Source: an uncultured Mycoplasmatota bacterium (GTDB lineage: Bacteria > Bacillota_I > Bacilli_A > RF39 > UBA660). Taken from it: DNA of 5,554 bases. Below the pieces are notes generated by a model that was given only the letters and a program-made list of their open reading frames with translations, was not told where the DNA came from and did no database searches. Below, piece after piece: positions 1 to 5,229 of the stretch. Position 1 is the stretch's first letter, and every line of letters starts with the position of its first letter. The stretch spans positions 1 through 5,554 of the forward strand of contig CAMOFW010000050.1 in the NCBI GenBank assembly GCA_946613765.1. Direction: 5' to 3'. Position numbers and translations under genes: made by a program.

Positions 1-383
1 TTACTTACTTGATAAAAGTATAATTTATCTTGCATTTCTTGTTCTAGTAGTGATATTTTTCTTAAATATAATTCTTTTTTTCTATCATCTAGTAATTTAT
101 TATACTTATTATATATAGCAGTTTTAACCATTCTTATTTCATCTAATGCTATAGTAACTCCTGTTGGATTATCATCAGAGTTAAAAGCATCATTAACTAT
201 CATTAATAATCTATTTAACATAGTATTAACTTTAATATCTACAACTTTAGTTATTAGTTTAGGATTAACTAAAGTAATTGATTTAACTTCTTCACTTTTG
301 GAGTTAAACTTATATCCTTTAATTGGATATTCTAAGTTAATAACATCAAATATTTTATTTTTCTTTTTTACTACATATCTCAT
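1..383 (-). CDS. Unrecognised protein, C-terminus beyond the left edge
   Basis: I do not recognise this protein. The frame is open from ATG at 383 to the left edge, giving 127 complete codons and no stop, so the C-terminus is missing. It starts MRYVVKKKNKIFDVINLEYP. The first ~50 residues look like mixed beta/alpha sequence. From about residue 75 it is charged and helical (EIRMVKTAIYNKYNKLLDD, then KKELYLRKISLLEQEMQDK), which suggests a long helix or coiled coil. No signal peptide or membrane segment is visible. The start is supported by a strong Shine-Dalgarno AAGGGGGA at 389-396, 5 nt upstream. It begins 16 nt after the trmD stop on the same strand, so it is probably the next gene of the rimM-trmD operon, where rplS (bL19) often sits; the sequence is not bL19. 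Function unknown; that it is a real gene is fairly sure. Confidence 0.75.
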   Translation of the reverse strand, partial: MRYVVKKKNKIFDVINLEYPIKGYKFNSKSEEVKSITLVNPKLITKVVDIKVNTMLNRLLMIVNDAFNSDDNPTGVTIALDEIRMVKTAIYNKYNKLLDDRKKELYLRKISLLEQEMQDKLYFYQVS

Positions 384-399
384 AAGTATCCCCCTTAAC

Positions 400-1062
400 T
401 TACTTTAGTAAGTCTGGTCTATTTTCTTTTGTTTTTCTTATTTGTTCTGTTTTTCGATATTCATCAATTTTTTTATGATCTCCTGATATTAATACATCAG
501 GTACTTTCATTCCATTATAATCTGCTGGTTTAGTATAAGTTGGATAATCAAGTAAGTTATTATTAAATGAATCATTTTCGTGTGATTCTTTAGTTATAAC
601 TCCATCAATTAATCTTGTTATTGAATCCACTAATACTAAGGCTGGTATTTCTCCACCAGTTAAGACATAATCACCAATAGATAATTGTAGGTCTGCTAGT
701 GAAAGTATTCTTTCATCAAAACCTTCATAGTGTCCACATATAATTATTAAGTGACTTTCTTTAGATAAATCATATGCTGTTTCTTGTTTATATAATTTAC
801 CTGATGGTGTAAGAATAATAACTTTAGACTCTGGTGTTCTAAGAGATTCAACACAATCAAAGATTGGTTGACAAGTTAATACCATTCCTGCTCCACCACC
901 ATATGGTGTATCATCAACTTTTTTATGTGGATCTTTAGAGTATTCTCTAAAATCAATTACATTTATTTCAACTTTATTATTTTCTATAGCTCTTTTAATA
1001 ATTGATTCTTTAAAGAAAGAATCAAACATATTAGGAAATAAAGTTAATATATCTATTTTCAT
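400..1062 (-). CDS. trmD: tRNA (guanine37-N1)-methyltransferase TrmD
   Basis: TrmD transfers a methyl group from S-adenosylmethionine to N1 of G37, next to the tRNA anticodon, preventing +1 frameshifting. The protein has 220 residues, slightly shorter than the E. coli enzyme; it stops right after the conserved RPDLL and lacks the extra tail of longer homologues. Visible family motifs are YGGGAGMV (54-61), the trefoil-knot SAM site made from LTPSG (84-88), GHYEGFDER (110-118) and SIGDYVLTGGE (128-138), then DSITR (146-150), HENDSF (161-166) and LDYPTYTKP (171-179). By motif alignment R150 and D164 match the catalytically important R154 and D169 of E. coli TrmD. The start ATG overlaps the rimM stop as ATGA, with an AAAGGA Shine-Dalgarno at 1072-1077 inside rimM, so translation is probably coupled to rimM. 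The rimM-trmD pairing is typical of bacteria. Confidence 0.97.
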   Translation of the reverse strand: MKIDILTLFPNMFDSFFKESIIKRAIENNKVEINVIDFREYSKDPHKKVDDTPYGGGAGMVLTCQPIFDCVESLRTPESKVIILTPSGKLYKQETAYDLSKESHLIIICGHYEGFDERILSLADLQLSIGDYVLTGGEIPALVLVDSITRLIDGVITKESHENDSFNNNLLDYPTYTKPADYNGMKVPDVLISGDHKKIDEYRKTEQIRKTKENRPDLLK

Positions 1063-1547
1063 AATATTAGATCCTTTCCATTTTTAGTATGTATTTCTTT
1101 ATTTTTTAAATCTACATTAATAACATATTCATCTACTAAAGGTATATAAAATTCTTTTACTCCACTTATTTTAAGTAATACATTAGATCCTTGATTATAA
1201 TCTATTACTTTACCAATTACCTCATTATTATCTATTACCTTCATACCTATTAAATCATCAAGTAGATAATCATTTTCATTTAGATTTAAATCACTTCTTT
1301 TAACATATACATTTTCATATTTATATTTTAATACTTCATTGATATTGTTATATCCTTTTAAAGTAATCATATCAAACATCTTATGATGTCTATAAGTATT
1401 AATAGTTTCTTTAATATATGAATTACCAATATAGATATTAAAGTTAGGTTTAAATACTATTTCTTTTTTATCAAAATCACTTAGTAATCTTAGTTCACCT
1501 TTAATACCATGAGTATTAACTATTTTACCTATTAAAATATAATCCAT
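1059..1547 (-). CDS. rimM: Ribosome maturation factor RimM
   Basis: RimM binds the 30S subunit (through ribosomal protein uS19) and assists maturation of the 16S rRNA head domain. The N-terminal RimM barrel covers about residues 1-85 and starts with the typical IGKIVNTHGIKGELRL (6-21). The C-terminal PRC-type barrel covers about 92-162 and includes YLLDDLIGMKV, GKVIDYNQGSNVLL and FYIPLVDEYV. Length is 162 residues, normal for the family. The frame opens further upstream, to an ATG at 1586, but the start is set at ATG 1547. That position gives MDYILIGKI, matching the family N-terminus, and has an AGGGGT ribosome binding site at 1554-1559. An upstream start would place that site inside the gene and overlap the methyltransferase gene. 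The TGA stop overlaps the trmD ATG by 4 nt. Confidence 0.96.
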   Translation of the reverse strand: MDYILIGKIVNTHGIKGELRLLSDFDKKEIVFKPNFNIYIGNSYIKETINTYRHHKMFDMITLKGYNNINEVLKYKYENVYVKRSDLNLNENDYLLDDLIGMKVIDNNEVIGKVIDYNQGSNVLLKISGVKEFYIPLVDEYVINVDLKNKEIHTKNGKDLIL

Positions 1548-1553
1548 AATATT

Positions 1554-1559
1554 ACCCCT
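1554..1559 (-). promoter_or_regulatory. rimM ribosome binding site, fused to the preceding stop codon
   Basis: AGGGGT on the minus strand lies 6-7 nt before ATG 1547 and decides the rimM start. The TAG stop of the upstream methyltransferase gene (1560-1558) reads straight into it as TAGGGG, so a ribosome finishing the upstream gene stands on the rimM binding site. This suggests termination-reinitiation coupling. Confidence 0.75.
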
Positions 1560-2295
1560 ATTCATAATCTTTTTTAGATACTTCATACATAATAATAGAA
1601 GTAGCTACACTTGCATTTAAACTTTCACACTTCTTATTCATTGGTATATATAAAGTTTCATCAGCATATGAAGAAATATCACTTACGCCTTGTCCTTCAT
1701 TGCCAATTATTATAGCAATTTTTTCACCAAAATCAATATCATTTAATATTTTACCAGTATTAACATTAGTAGTATAAATAGTATAATTATTTTTCTTTAT
1801 TTCTTTTAGGAATTCTTCTAGATCACATTGAATAATATTTTCATGGAATATCATACCTTCAGTAGATCTAATAACTTTATCATTATAAAGGTCTACAGTA
1901 TTAAGTCCTAATACTATAGTATCAAAGTTAAAACATGCTGAACTTCTAATAATAGTACCTAAGTTTCCTGGATCTTGTATACCATCTAAAAGTACTAATC
2001 TATTACCATAACCTTTAGTTTTAAATTTCTTACATACACCAATAACATTAGATATAGATTTCATGTTTGATAGTTTTTTCATTACATCTTCAGAGATATA
2101 TGTAATTGGTACATCAAAATTACATGAAAAAGATTCTAAACAAAGTACTTCTTTTAATTGATTCATTTTATAAGCTTCATTAACTAAGTGATCACCTTCA
2201 ACTAAAAATAAATCTTCTTTGTCTCTAGTTTTTTTATCTTTTAATTTATTTAATTCCTTAATCTTTTTATTTTGTAAACTAGTTATAATTTCCAT
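1558..2295 (-). CDS. SpoU/TrmH-family RNA 2'-O-ribose methyltransferase (YsgA/RlmP-like)
   Basis: A SPOUT-class enzyme that should methylate a ribose 2'-OH in RNA using S-adenosylmethionine. The 245-residue protein has an N-terminal SpoU substrate-binding domain (about 1-95, with the typical FLVEGDHLVNEA at 30-41). A C-terminal trefoil-knot domain follows with the three family motifs: DGIQDPGNLGTIIRSS (104-119, with N111 and R117), IGNEGQGVS (197-205) and IPMNKKCESLNASVA (217-231). Length and layout resemble Bacillus YsgA, reported to be RlmP, which makes Gm2553 in the 23S A-loop. RlmB or TsnR-type specificity cannot be excluded from sequence alone, so no symbol is given. The start has a strong GGGAGGT site at 2302-2308, spaced 6 nt, inside the end of the upstream gene. 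It sits 2 nt after that gene's stop and 10 nt before rimM. Confidence 0.92.
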   Translation of the reverse strand: MEIITSLQNKKIKELNKLKDKKTRDKEDLFLVEGDHLVNEAYKMNQLKEVLCLESFSCNFDVPITYISEDVMKKLSNMKSISNVIGVCKKFKTKGYGNRLVLLDGIQDPGNLGTIIRSSACFNFDTIVLGLNTVDLYNDKVIRSTEGMIFHENIIQCDLEEFLKEIKKNNYTIYTTNVNTGKILNDIDFGEKIAIIIGNEGQGVSDISSYADETLYIPMNKKCESLNASVATSIIMYEVSKKDYE

Positions 2296-2297
2296 AA

Positions 2298-2933
2298 TTA
2301 TACCTCCCTTAACATCTTTCTTGCTTGTTTATAGTATGGGTAACGTTTCTCTACTTCTGCCCAAAACTTAGGTGAGTGATTAGCTTGTAAGAAATGACAT
2401 AGTTCATGAATACAAACATAATCAATTAGAGTTACATCTTTTTTAATTAATTCAGTATTTAAAGTTATAGTATTATTACCCCTGTTATTAACACCCCATC
2501 TTGTAGACATCTTTCTTACTCTTAATGTATATTTAGGAAGACTATCAAAAGTTATTGCACATTTATCTAATCTTTCTTGAAATACACTAATGATTTTATC
2601 TTTAGTAAATTTATCTAACATCTTTTCATTTTTAACAAATATTAAATCACCATCAATTATTGGTTGTTTAATACTTTCATCATAAATAATTGTATATTTA
2701 TCACCTAGATAATAATAAAAATTATTATTATCTACTTCTTTTAATTTAGATTCATACATTTTTAATAATTTCTTTTGGTTTTTATTTATTACATCAAGTA
2801 TTTGATTTTTAGTAAATAATCTATTGCATGTAACATGCATTTTTAAATCATCATTAACTCTTATATATAAATTCTTATTAGATTTATATTCTATTTCAAC
2901 ATCAATTAAATAATCACCTAAAGATACTTGCAT
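2298..2933 (-). CDS. YgjP/DUF45-family zinc metallopeptidase-like protein
   Basis: A 211-residue member of the YgjP-like (DUF45) metal-dependent hydrolase family, related to M48/WLM and SprT-like peptidases; the physiological substrate is not established. The N-terminal half (1-100) is beta-rich with short motifs such as YIRVNDDLKMHV. The C-terminal half holds the signature: RVRKMSTRWG (138-147), ITLNTELI (156-163), DYVCIHELCH (171-180) and NHSPKFW (185-191). H176 and H180 of HExxH and the later H186 are the expected zinc ligands, with E177 as catalytic base. Most family members read WGSC after the tryptophan; here it is WGVN. The start is ATG 2933, 6 nt after AAGGTG; an in-frame GTG at 2942 lies inside that binding site and is not used. 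It is cytoplasmic, with no signal peptide, and appears to be the first gene of the operon. Confidence 0.88.
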   Translation of the reverse strand: MQVSLGDYLIDVEIEYKSNKNLYIRVNDDLKMHVTCNRLFTKNQILDVINKNQKKLLKMYESKLKEVDNNNFYYYLGDKYTIIYDESIKQPIIDGDLIFVKNEKMLDKFTKDKIISVFQERLDKCAITFDSLPKYTLRVRKMSTRWGVNNRGNNTITLNTELIKKDVTLIDYVCIHELCHFLQANHSPKFWAEVEKRYPYYKQARKMLREV

Positions 2934-2939
2934 ATTAAT

Positions 2940-2945
2940 CACCTT
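2940..2945 (-). promoter_or_regulatory. Ribosome binding site of the YgjP-family gene
   Basis: AAGGTG on the minus strand, separated by 6 nt (ATTAAT) from ATG 2933. It includes the GTG at 2942-2940 that would otherwise extend the gene by three codons, so it decides the start in favour of ATG 2933. Confidence 0.7.
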
Positions 2946-2956
2946 GTTTCTTTATA

Positions 2957-2965
2957 ATTATAACA
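2957..2965 (-). promoter_or_regulatory. Extended -10 promoter of the RNA-modification operon
   Basis: The minus strand reads TGTTATAAT, a perfect TGn-TATAAT extended -10 element for the housekeeping sigma factor. The predicted start is a G near 2950, giving a leader of about 17 nt that contains the AAGGTG ribosome binding site. No convincing -35 box is present; the expected place is filled by the T-run and stem of the preceding terminator. It lies immediately after that terminator, so the five left-hand genes probably form their own transcription unit. Confidence 0.6.
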
Positions 2966-2991
2966 AAAAAAAGTAGATTATTCATCTACTT
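2965..2991 (-). terminator. Intrinsic terminator after the pyrG unit
   Basis: On the minus strand an 8-bp stem AAGTAGAT/ATCTACTT (2991-2984 with 2978-2971) and a 5-nt loop are followed by a T-run overlapping the last stem bases (2972-2965). It terminates transcription from pyrG and the small downstream ORF, whose TAG stop lies inside the 5' arm. The stem is A/T-rich, so efficiency may be moderate and some read-through into the next operon is possible. Confidence 0.8.
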
Positions 2992-3156
2992 ATTTGTTGT
3001 TCTTATATTGCTTTTTCTAGTTCTAATTAAAGTTCTTTCTTGTTTATAATCACTAGAATTATGTTTAGTATTATCTCTAGCAATTTGATAAGGACTTTGT
3101 GATATTTGAATTAGTTTTATTTTTTCAATTATGTAGTTATATAATAGTCTATTCAT
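2986..3156 (-). CDS. Small basic protein of 56 residues, start overlapping the pyrG stop
   Basis: I do not recognise this product. An uninterrupted 56-codon frame starts at ATG 3156, sharing one base with the pyrG TAA stop (TAATG), and ends at TAG 2988-2986 inside the terminator stem. The protein begins MNRLLYNYIIEKIKLIQISQ, a possible amphipathic helix. It continues SPYQIARDNT and ends with a basic tail rich in Arg, Lys and Thr (ERTLIRTRKSNIRTTNK), which could bind nucleic acid or the ribosome (speculation). There is no membrane segment. The ribosome binding site is weak: AAGAAGA at 3161-3167, within the last lysine codons of pyrG, so translation probably depends on ribosomes finishing pyrG. 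All six arginines use AGA. The exact fit between the pyrG stop and the terminator argues for a real gene; the main doubt is that no family is recognised. Confidence 0.55.
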   Translation of the reverse strand: MNRLLYNYIIEKIKLIQISQSPYQIARDNTKHNSSDYKQERTLIRTRKSNIRTTNK

Positions 3157-4760
3157 TATTTCTTCTTAGCCGCACTTTCTATAAATGTTGCAAATACACC
3201 TTCTGGTCTATTTGGACGAGACTTAAATTCTGGATGGAATTGAACACCAATGAAATGTGGATGATCTTTTATTTCAACGATTTCAACTAAGTTAGCTAAA
3301 TCATTAATACCAGAAATAGTCATACCATTTTCTTCGATTACTTCTTTATATTTGTTATTAAATTCATATCTATGTCTATGACGTTCTTGAATATGTTCTT
3401 CTTTATATGCTTTATATGCTAAAGTACCTTTTTTGATTGTACATTCATAGTTACCTAAACGAAGTGTTCCACCCATGTTTAGAATTCCTTTTTGGTCATC
3501 CATTAGGTCAATTACTGGGTTCTTGCACATTGAATCAAATTCAGTTGAAGTTGCATCTTCTAATTTACATACGTTTCTTGCAAATTCAATTACTGCTAGT
3601 TGCATACCTAAGCAAATACCAAGATATGGAACTTTGTTTTCTCTAGCATAAGTAATAGCTTTAATCATACCTTCGATACCACGACGACCAAATCCACCTG
3701 GGACAATAATACCTTTAGAATTTTTAAATACTTTTTTAAGATCTACTTTTGGATCTTCTAGTTCTTCAGAATCAACCCAATTAATATTTACTTTAACATT
3801 ATATTTATAACCTGCATGATGTAGTGCTTCCATTACTGATAGATAAGCATCATGTAATTCAGTATATTTACCTACTAAAGAAATTTCAATTTCACCTTTT
3901 AGGTTTTCCATTACATTAACAATATCTTCCCAATATTTAATATTAGCTTTATTAACTTTTAAGTTAAATTGTTTTAATATTATTTCATCAATATGTTGAT
4001 CATATAAATGAAGTGGAATTCTATAGATATTCTTTTCATCTATTTCATCAACAATGTTTTCTTTATTAACATTACAAAATAGTGCTAGTTTTTCTTTTAG
4101 ATGTTCAGATGTAGGAAATGGAGTTCTACAAGCTAAGGCATCAGGTTGGATACCTAAGTTTCTTAAGTCTTTAACACTGTTTTGTGTTGGTTTAGTTTTA
4201 AGTTCGTTAGATCCATAAATATATGGAATTAAAGTAGTATGGATAAAGAAAGTATTTTCTTTTCCTTTTTCCATTTGAATTTGTCTTAAGGCTTCCAAGA
4301 AAGCAAGGGATTCAATATCTCCTACTGTACCACCTACTTCAGTGATTACGATATCAGCACCACTTGTAATTCCTGCTTCATACACTTTGTTTTTAATTTC
4401 ATTAGTAATATGAGGAACTAATTGTACTGTTGCTCCTAGGTAATCTCCTTTTCTTTCTTTTTCAATTACGTTTTTATAAATCTTACCACTTGTAATATTT
4501 GATGTATAATTTAATTCTTCATCAATAAATCTTTCATAGTGTCCTAAGTCTAGGTCTGTTTCACAACCATCATAAGTTACGAAAACTTCACCATGTTGAA
4601 TTGGATTCATTGTTCCTGGATCCACGTTAAAGTATGGATCAAATTTTTGCATAAATACTTTATAACCTCTGGCTTTAAGTAGTAATGCTAAAGATGATGC
4701 AGTAATACCTTTACCTAAACCTGATACTACTCCACCTGTAACGAAAACATATTTTGTCAT
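3156..4760 (-). CDS. pyrG: CTP synthase
   Basis: CTP synthase makes CTP from UTP, ATP and glutamine, the last step of pyrimidine nucleotide synthesis, in the cytoplasm as a tetramer. The 534 residues match the family length. The synthetase domain (about 1-265) has the ATP-binding GGVVSGLGKG (9-18), DPYFNVDPGTMNPIQHGE (41-58), EVGGTVGDIES (141-151) and KTKPTQNSV (188-196). The class I glutamine amidotransferase domain (about 290-534) has PGGFG (354-358), GICLGMQ with nucleophile C383, RHRHRYEF (460-467), and HPEF with H509 and E511 completing the triad. All catalytic positions are intact. The start is ATG 4760, giving MTKYVFVTGG and a 6-nt gap from AAGGAGGT; ATG 4766 abuts that site directly. 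Several arginines are CGT (RR in GGFGRR, SRP), unlike the AGA-dominated neighbours, which suggests higher expression. A leader terminator/antiterminator pair upstream indicates attenuation. Confidence 0.98.
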   Translation of the reverse strand: MTKYVFVTGGVVSGLGKGITASSLALLLKARGYKVFMQKFDPYFNVDPGTMNPIQHGEVFVTYDGCETDLDLGHYERFIDEELNYTSNITSGKIYKNVIEKERKGDYLGATVQLVPHITNEIKNKVYEAGITSGADIVITEVGGTVGDIESLAFLEALRQIQMEKGKENTFFIHTTLIPYIYGSNELKTKPTQNSVKDLRNLGIQPDALACRTPFPTSEHLKEKLALFCNVNKENIVDEIDEKNIYRIPLHLYDQHIDEIILKQFNLKVNKANIKYWEDIVNVMENLKGEIEISLVGKYTELHDAYLSVMEALHHAGYKYNVKVNINWVDSEELEDPKVDLKKVFKNSKGIIVPGGFGRRGIEGMIKAITYARENKVPYLGICLGMQLAVIEFARNVCKLEDATSTEFDSMCKNPVIDLMDDQKGILNMGGTLRLGNYECTIKKGTLAYKAYKEEHIQERHRHRYEFNNKYKEVIEENGMTISGINDLANLVEIVEIKDHPHFIGVQFHPEFKSRPNRPEGVFATFIESAAKKK

Positions 4761-4766
4761 ATACAT

Positions 4767-4774
4767 ACCTCCTT
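4767..4774 (-). promoter_or_regulatory. pyrG ribosome binding site
   Basis: AAGGAGGT is a near-perfect Shine-Dalgarno sequence. It touches the ATG at 4766 with no spacer and lies 6 nt from ATG 4760, so it decides the start in favour of 4760. Confidence 0.85.
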
Positions 4775-4782
4775 AAAATAAC

Positions 4783-4814
4783 AAAAAAGGATGATTCTCT
4801 TTTGAGAACCACCC
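4783..4814 (-). terminator. pyrG leader attenuator (intrinsic terminator)
   Basis: On the minus strand GGGTGGTTCTC (4814-4804), loop AAAA (4803-4800) and GAGAATCATCC (4799-4789) form an 11-bp stem with two G-U pairs, followed directly by TTTTTT (4788-4783). It lies between the promoter and the pyrG ribosome binding site with no gene before it, so as a terminator it can only act on pyrG transcription itself. Terminators in this position control pyrG in Bacillus and Lactococcus according to CTP supply. Confidence 0.85.
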
Positions 4815-4823
4815 TAGGCTCTC
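4804..4823 (-). promoter_or_regulatory. Candidate pyrG antiterminator at the RNA 5' end
   Basis: GAGAGCC (4823-4817) can pair with GGTTCTC (4810-4804): six Watson-Crick pairs and one G-U, with loop TAGGGT. The 3' half is also the loop-proximal 5' arm of the attenuator, so the two hairpins exclude each other. The 5' half lies at the predicted transcription start (G4821, or up to G4823). The exact start therefore sets how many pairs are available: five from G4821, seven from G4823 or if an extra GA were added at the 5' end. Confidence 0.55.
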
Positions 4824-4827
4824 TTTA

Positions 4828-4836
4828 ATTATATCA
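4828..4836 (-). promoter_or_regulatory. pyrG promoter, extended -10
   Basis: The minus strand reads TGATATAAT, a perfect TGn-TATAAT element. The base 7 nt downstream of its last T is G4821, with A4820, A4822 and G4823 as alternatives. No recognisable -35 hexamer lies 16-18 nt upstream, where the sequence is plain A/T. The resulting leader is about 61 nt before ATG 4760. Confidence 0.7.
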
Positions 4837-4860
4837 CTTTAATATTTTTATAAAATTAAA

Positions 4861-4897
4861 ACAATTAAAATTTTACAATTGTTTACAATTAAAATTT
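4861..4897 (+). repeat. ACAATT repeats between the divergent promoters
   Basis: ACAATTAAAATTT occurs at 4861-4873 and again at 4885-4897, 24 bp apart. A third ACAATT lies at 4875-4880 within the 8-bp palindrome ACAATTGT (4875-4882), and TAAAATTTTA (4866-4875) is a 10-bp palindrome. The block lies between the pyrG promoter and the promoter of the small membrane protein gene, where a regulator could act. In DNA this A/T-rich such repeats can arise by chance. Confidence 0.4.
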
Positions 4898-4911
4898 AAT
4901 AATTATTTTTA

Positions 4912-4939
4912 TTGTTATTTATTATGTTAAAATTATAAT
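4912..4939 (+). promoter_or_regulatory. Promoter of the small membrane protein gene
   Basis: Two overlapping readings are possible. TTGTTA (4912-4917), a 16-bp spacer and TATAAT (4934-4939) is the stronger match, but it places the start near 4946, within the ribosome binding site. The extended -10 TGTTAAAAT (4925-4933) places the start near 4940 and leaves the AAAGAGG binding site (4942-4948) intact in a leader of about 17 nt. The second fits the leader better and resembles the other two promoters in the window. Confidence 0.5.
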
Positions 4940-4956
4940 AGAAAGAGGTTTTATAT

Positions 4957-5229
4957 ATGAGTATATTTAGTTTAAAAAGAGATGAAGTTAAAAAGATAAA
5001 TAATGAATTTAAAAAGACTGCCTTAGGTCAAAGTGCTTATGGTATTAGAATAGTTATAGGTATATTTTTCTTACTAGTATTAGTTCAACAATTATTAACT
5101 ATATTAAATGATTCATTTGATATGATTGTTACATCTATATTATTATGTGCTGTAATATTATATGCCATAGTAGAATTATTATATTTAATAATATTAAATA
5201 TCTATTATACAAGTAATAAGAAAAAGTAG
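4957..5229 (+). CDS. Small membrane protein with two predicted helices
   Basis: I do not recognise a family. The 90-residue protein has a charged cytoplasmic-looking head (1-28: SLKRDEVKKINNEFKKTALG). A hydrophobic segment follows at about 29-50 (IRIVIGIFFLLVLVQQLL), then a short turn NDSFD (51-55), a second hydrophobic segment at about 56-80 and a basic tail NKKK. By the positive-inside rule both ends face the cytoplasm, making a helical hairpin. There are no conserved-looking catalytic residues and no cleavable signal peptide. Its start has AAAGAGG at 4942-4948, 8 nt upstream. It is transcribed divergently from pyrG and alone on the plus strand, ending in a bidirectional terminator. A clear ribosome binding site, promoter and terminator make it a credible gene of unknown role. 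Confidence 0.8.
   Translation: MSIFSLKRDEVKKINNEFKKTALGQSAYGIRIVIGIFFLLVLVQQLLTILNDSFDMIVTSILLCAVILYAIVELLYLIILNIYYTSNKKK

Noticed and set aside
1059..1061. Mycoplasma-type code with TGA read as Trp, suggested by the low GC.
   Set aside because: TGA ends rimM exactly at the trmD start, and Trp residues in pyrG are encoded by TGG; no gene here needs TGA read-through.
1548..1586. Longer rimM N-terminus starting at ATG 1586 or 1565.
   Set aside because: Both starts lie inside the upstream gene or ahead of the AGGGGT binding site, and the extra residues do not fit the RimM family start MDYILIGKI.
3099..3290. Plus-strand frame of 63 codons.
   Set aside because: It lies antisense to the end of pyrG and the small ORF, has no ribosome binding site and has shadow-like composition.
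3437..3646. Plus-strand frame of 69 codons.
   Set aside because: It is wholly antisense to the glutaminase domain of pyrG and is explained as a shadow of that conserved gene.
4761..4766. pyrG start at ATG 4766.
   Set aside because: The Shine-Dalgarno sequence touches this ATG with no spacer; ATG 4760 has a 6-nt spacer and gives the family-typical MTKY start.
4783..4836. T-box riboswitch ahead of pyrG, because TAGGGTGG followed by a terminator resembles the T-box motif.
   Set aside because: The leader from the promoter to the terminator is only about 35 nt. There is no Stem I or specifier loop, and the gene is not an aminoacyl-tRNA synthetase, amino acid transport or biosynthesis gene of the usual T-box set.
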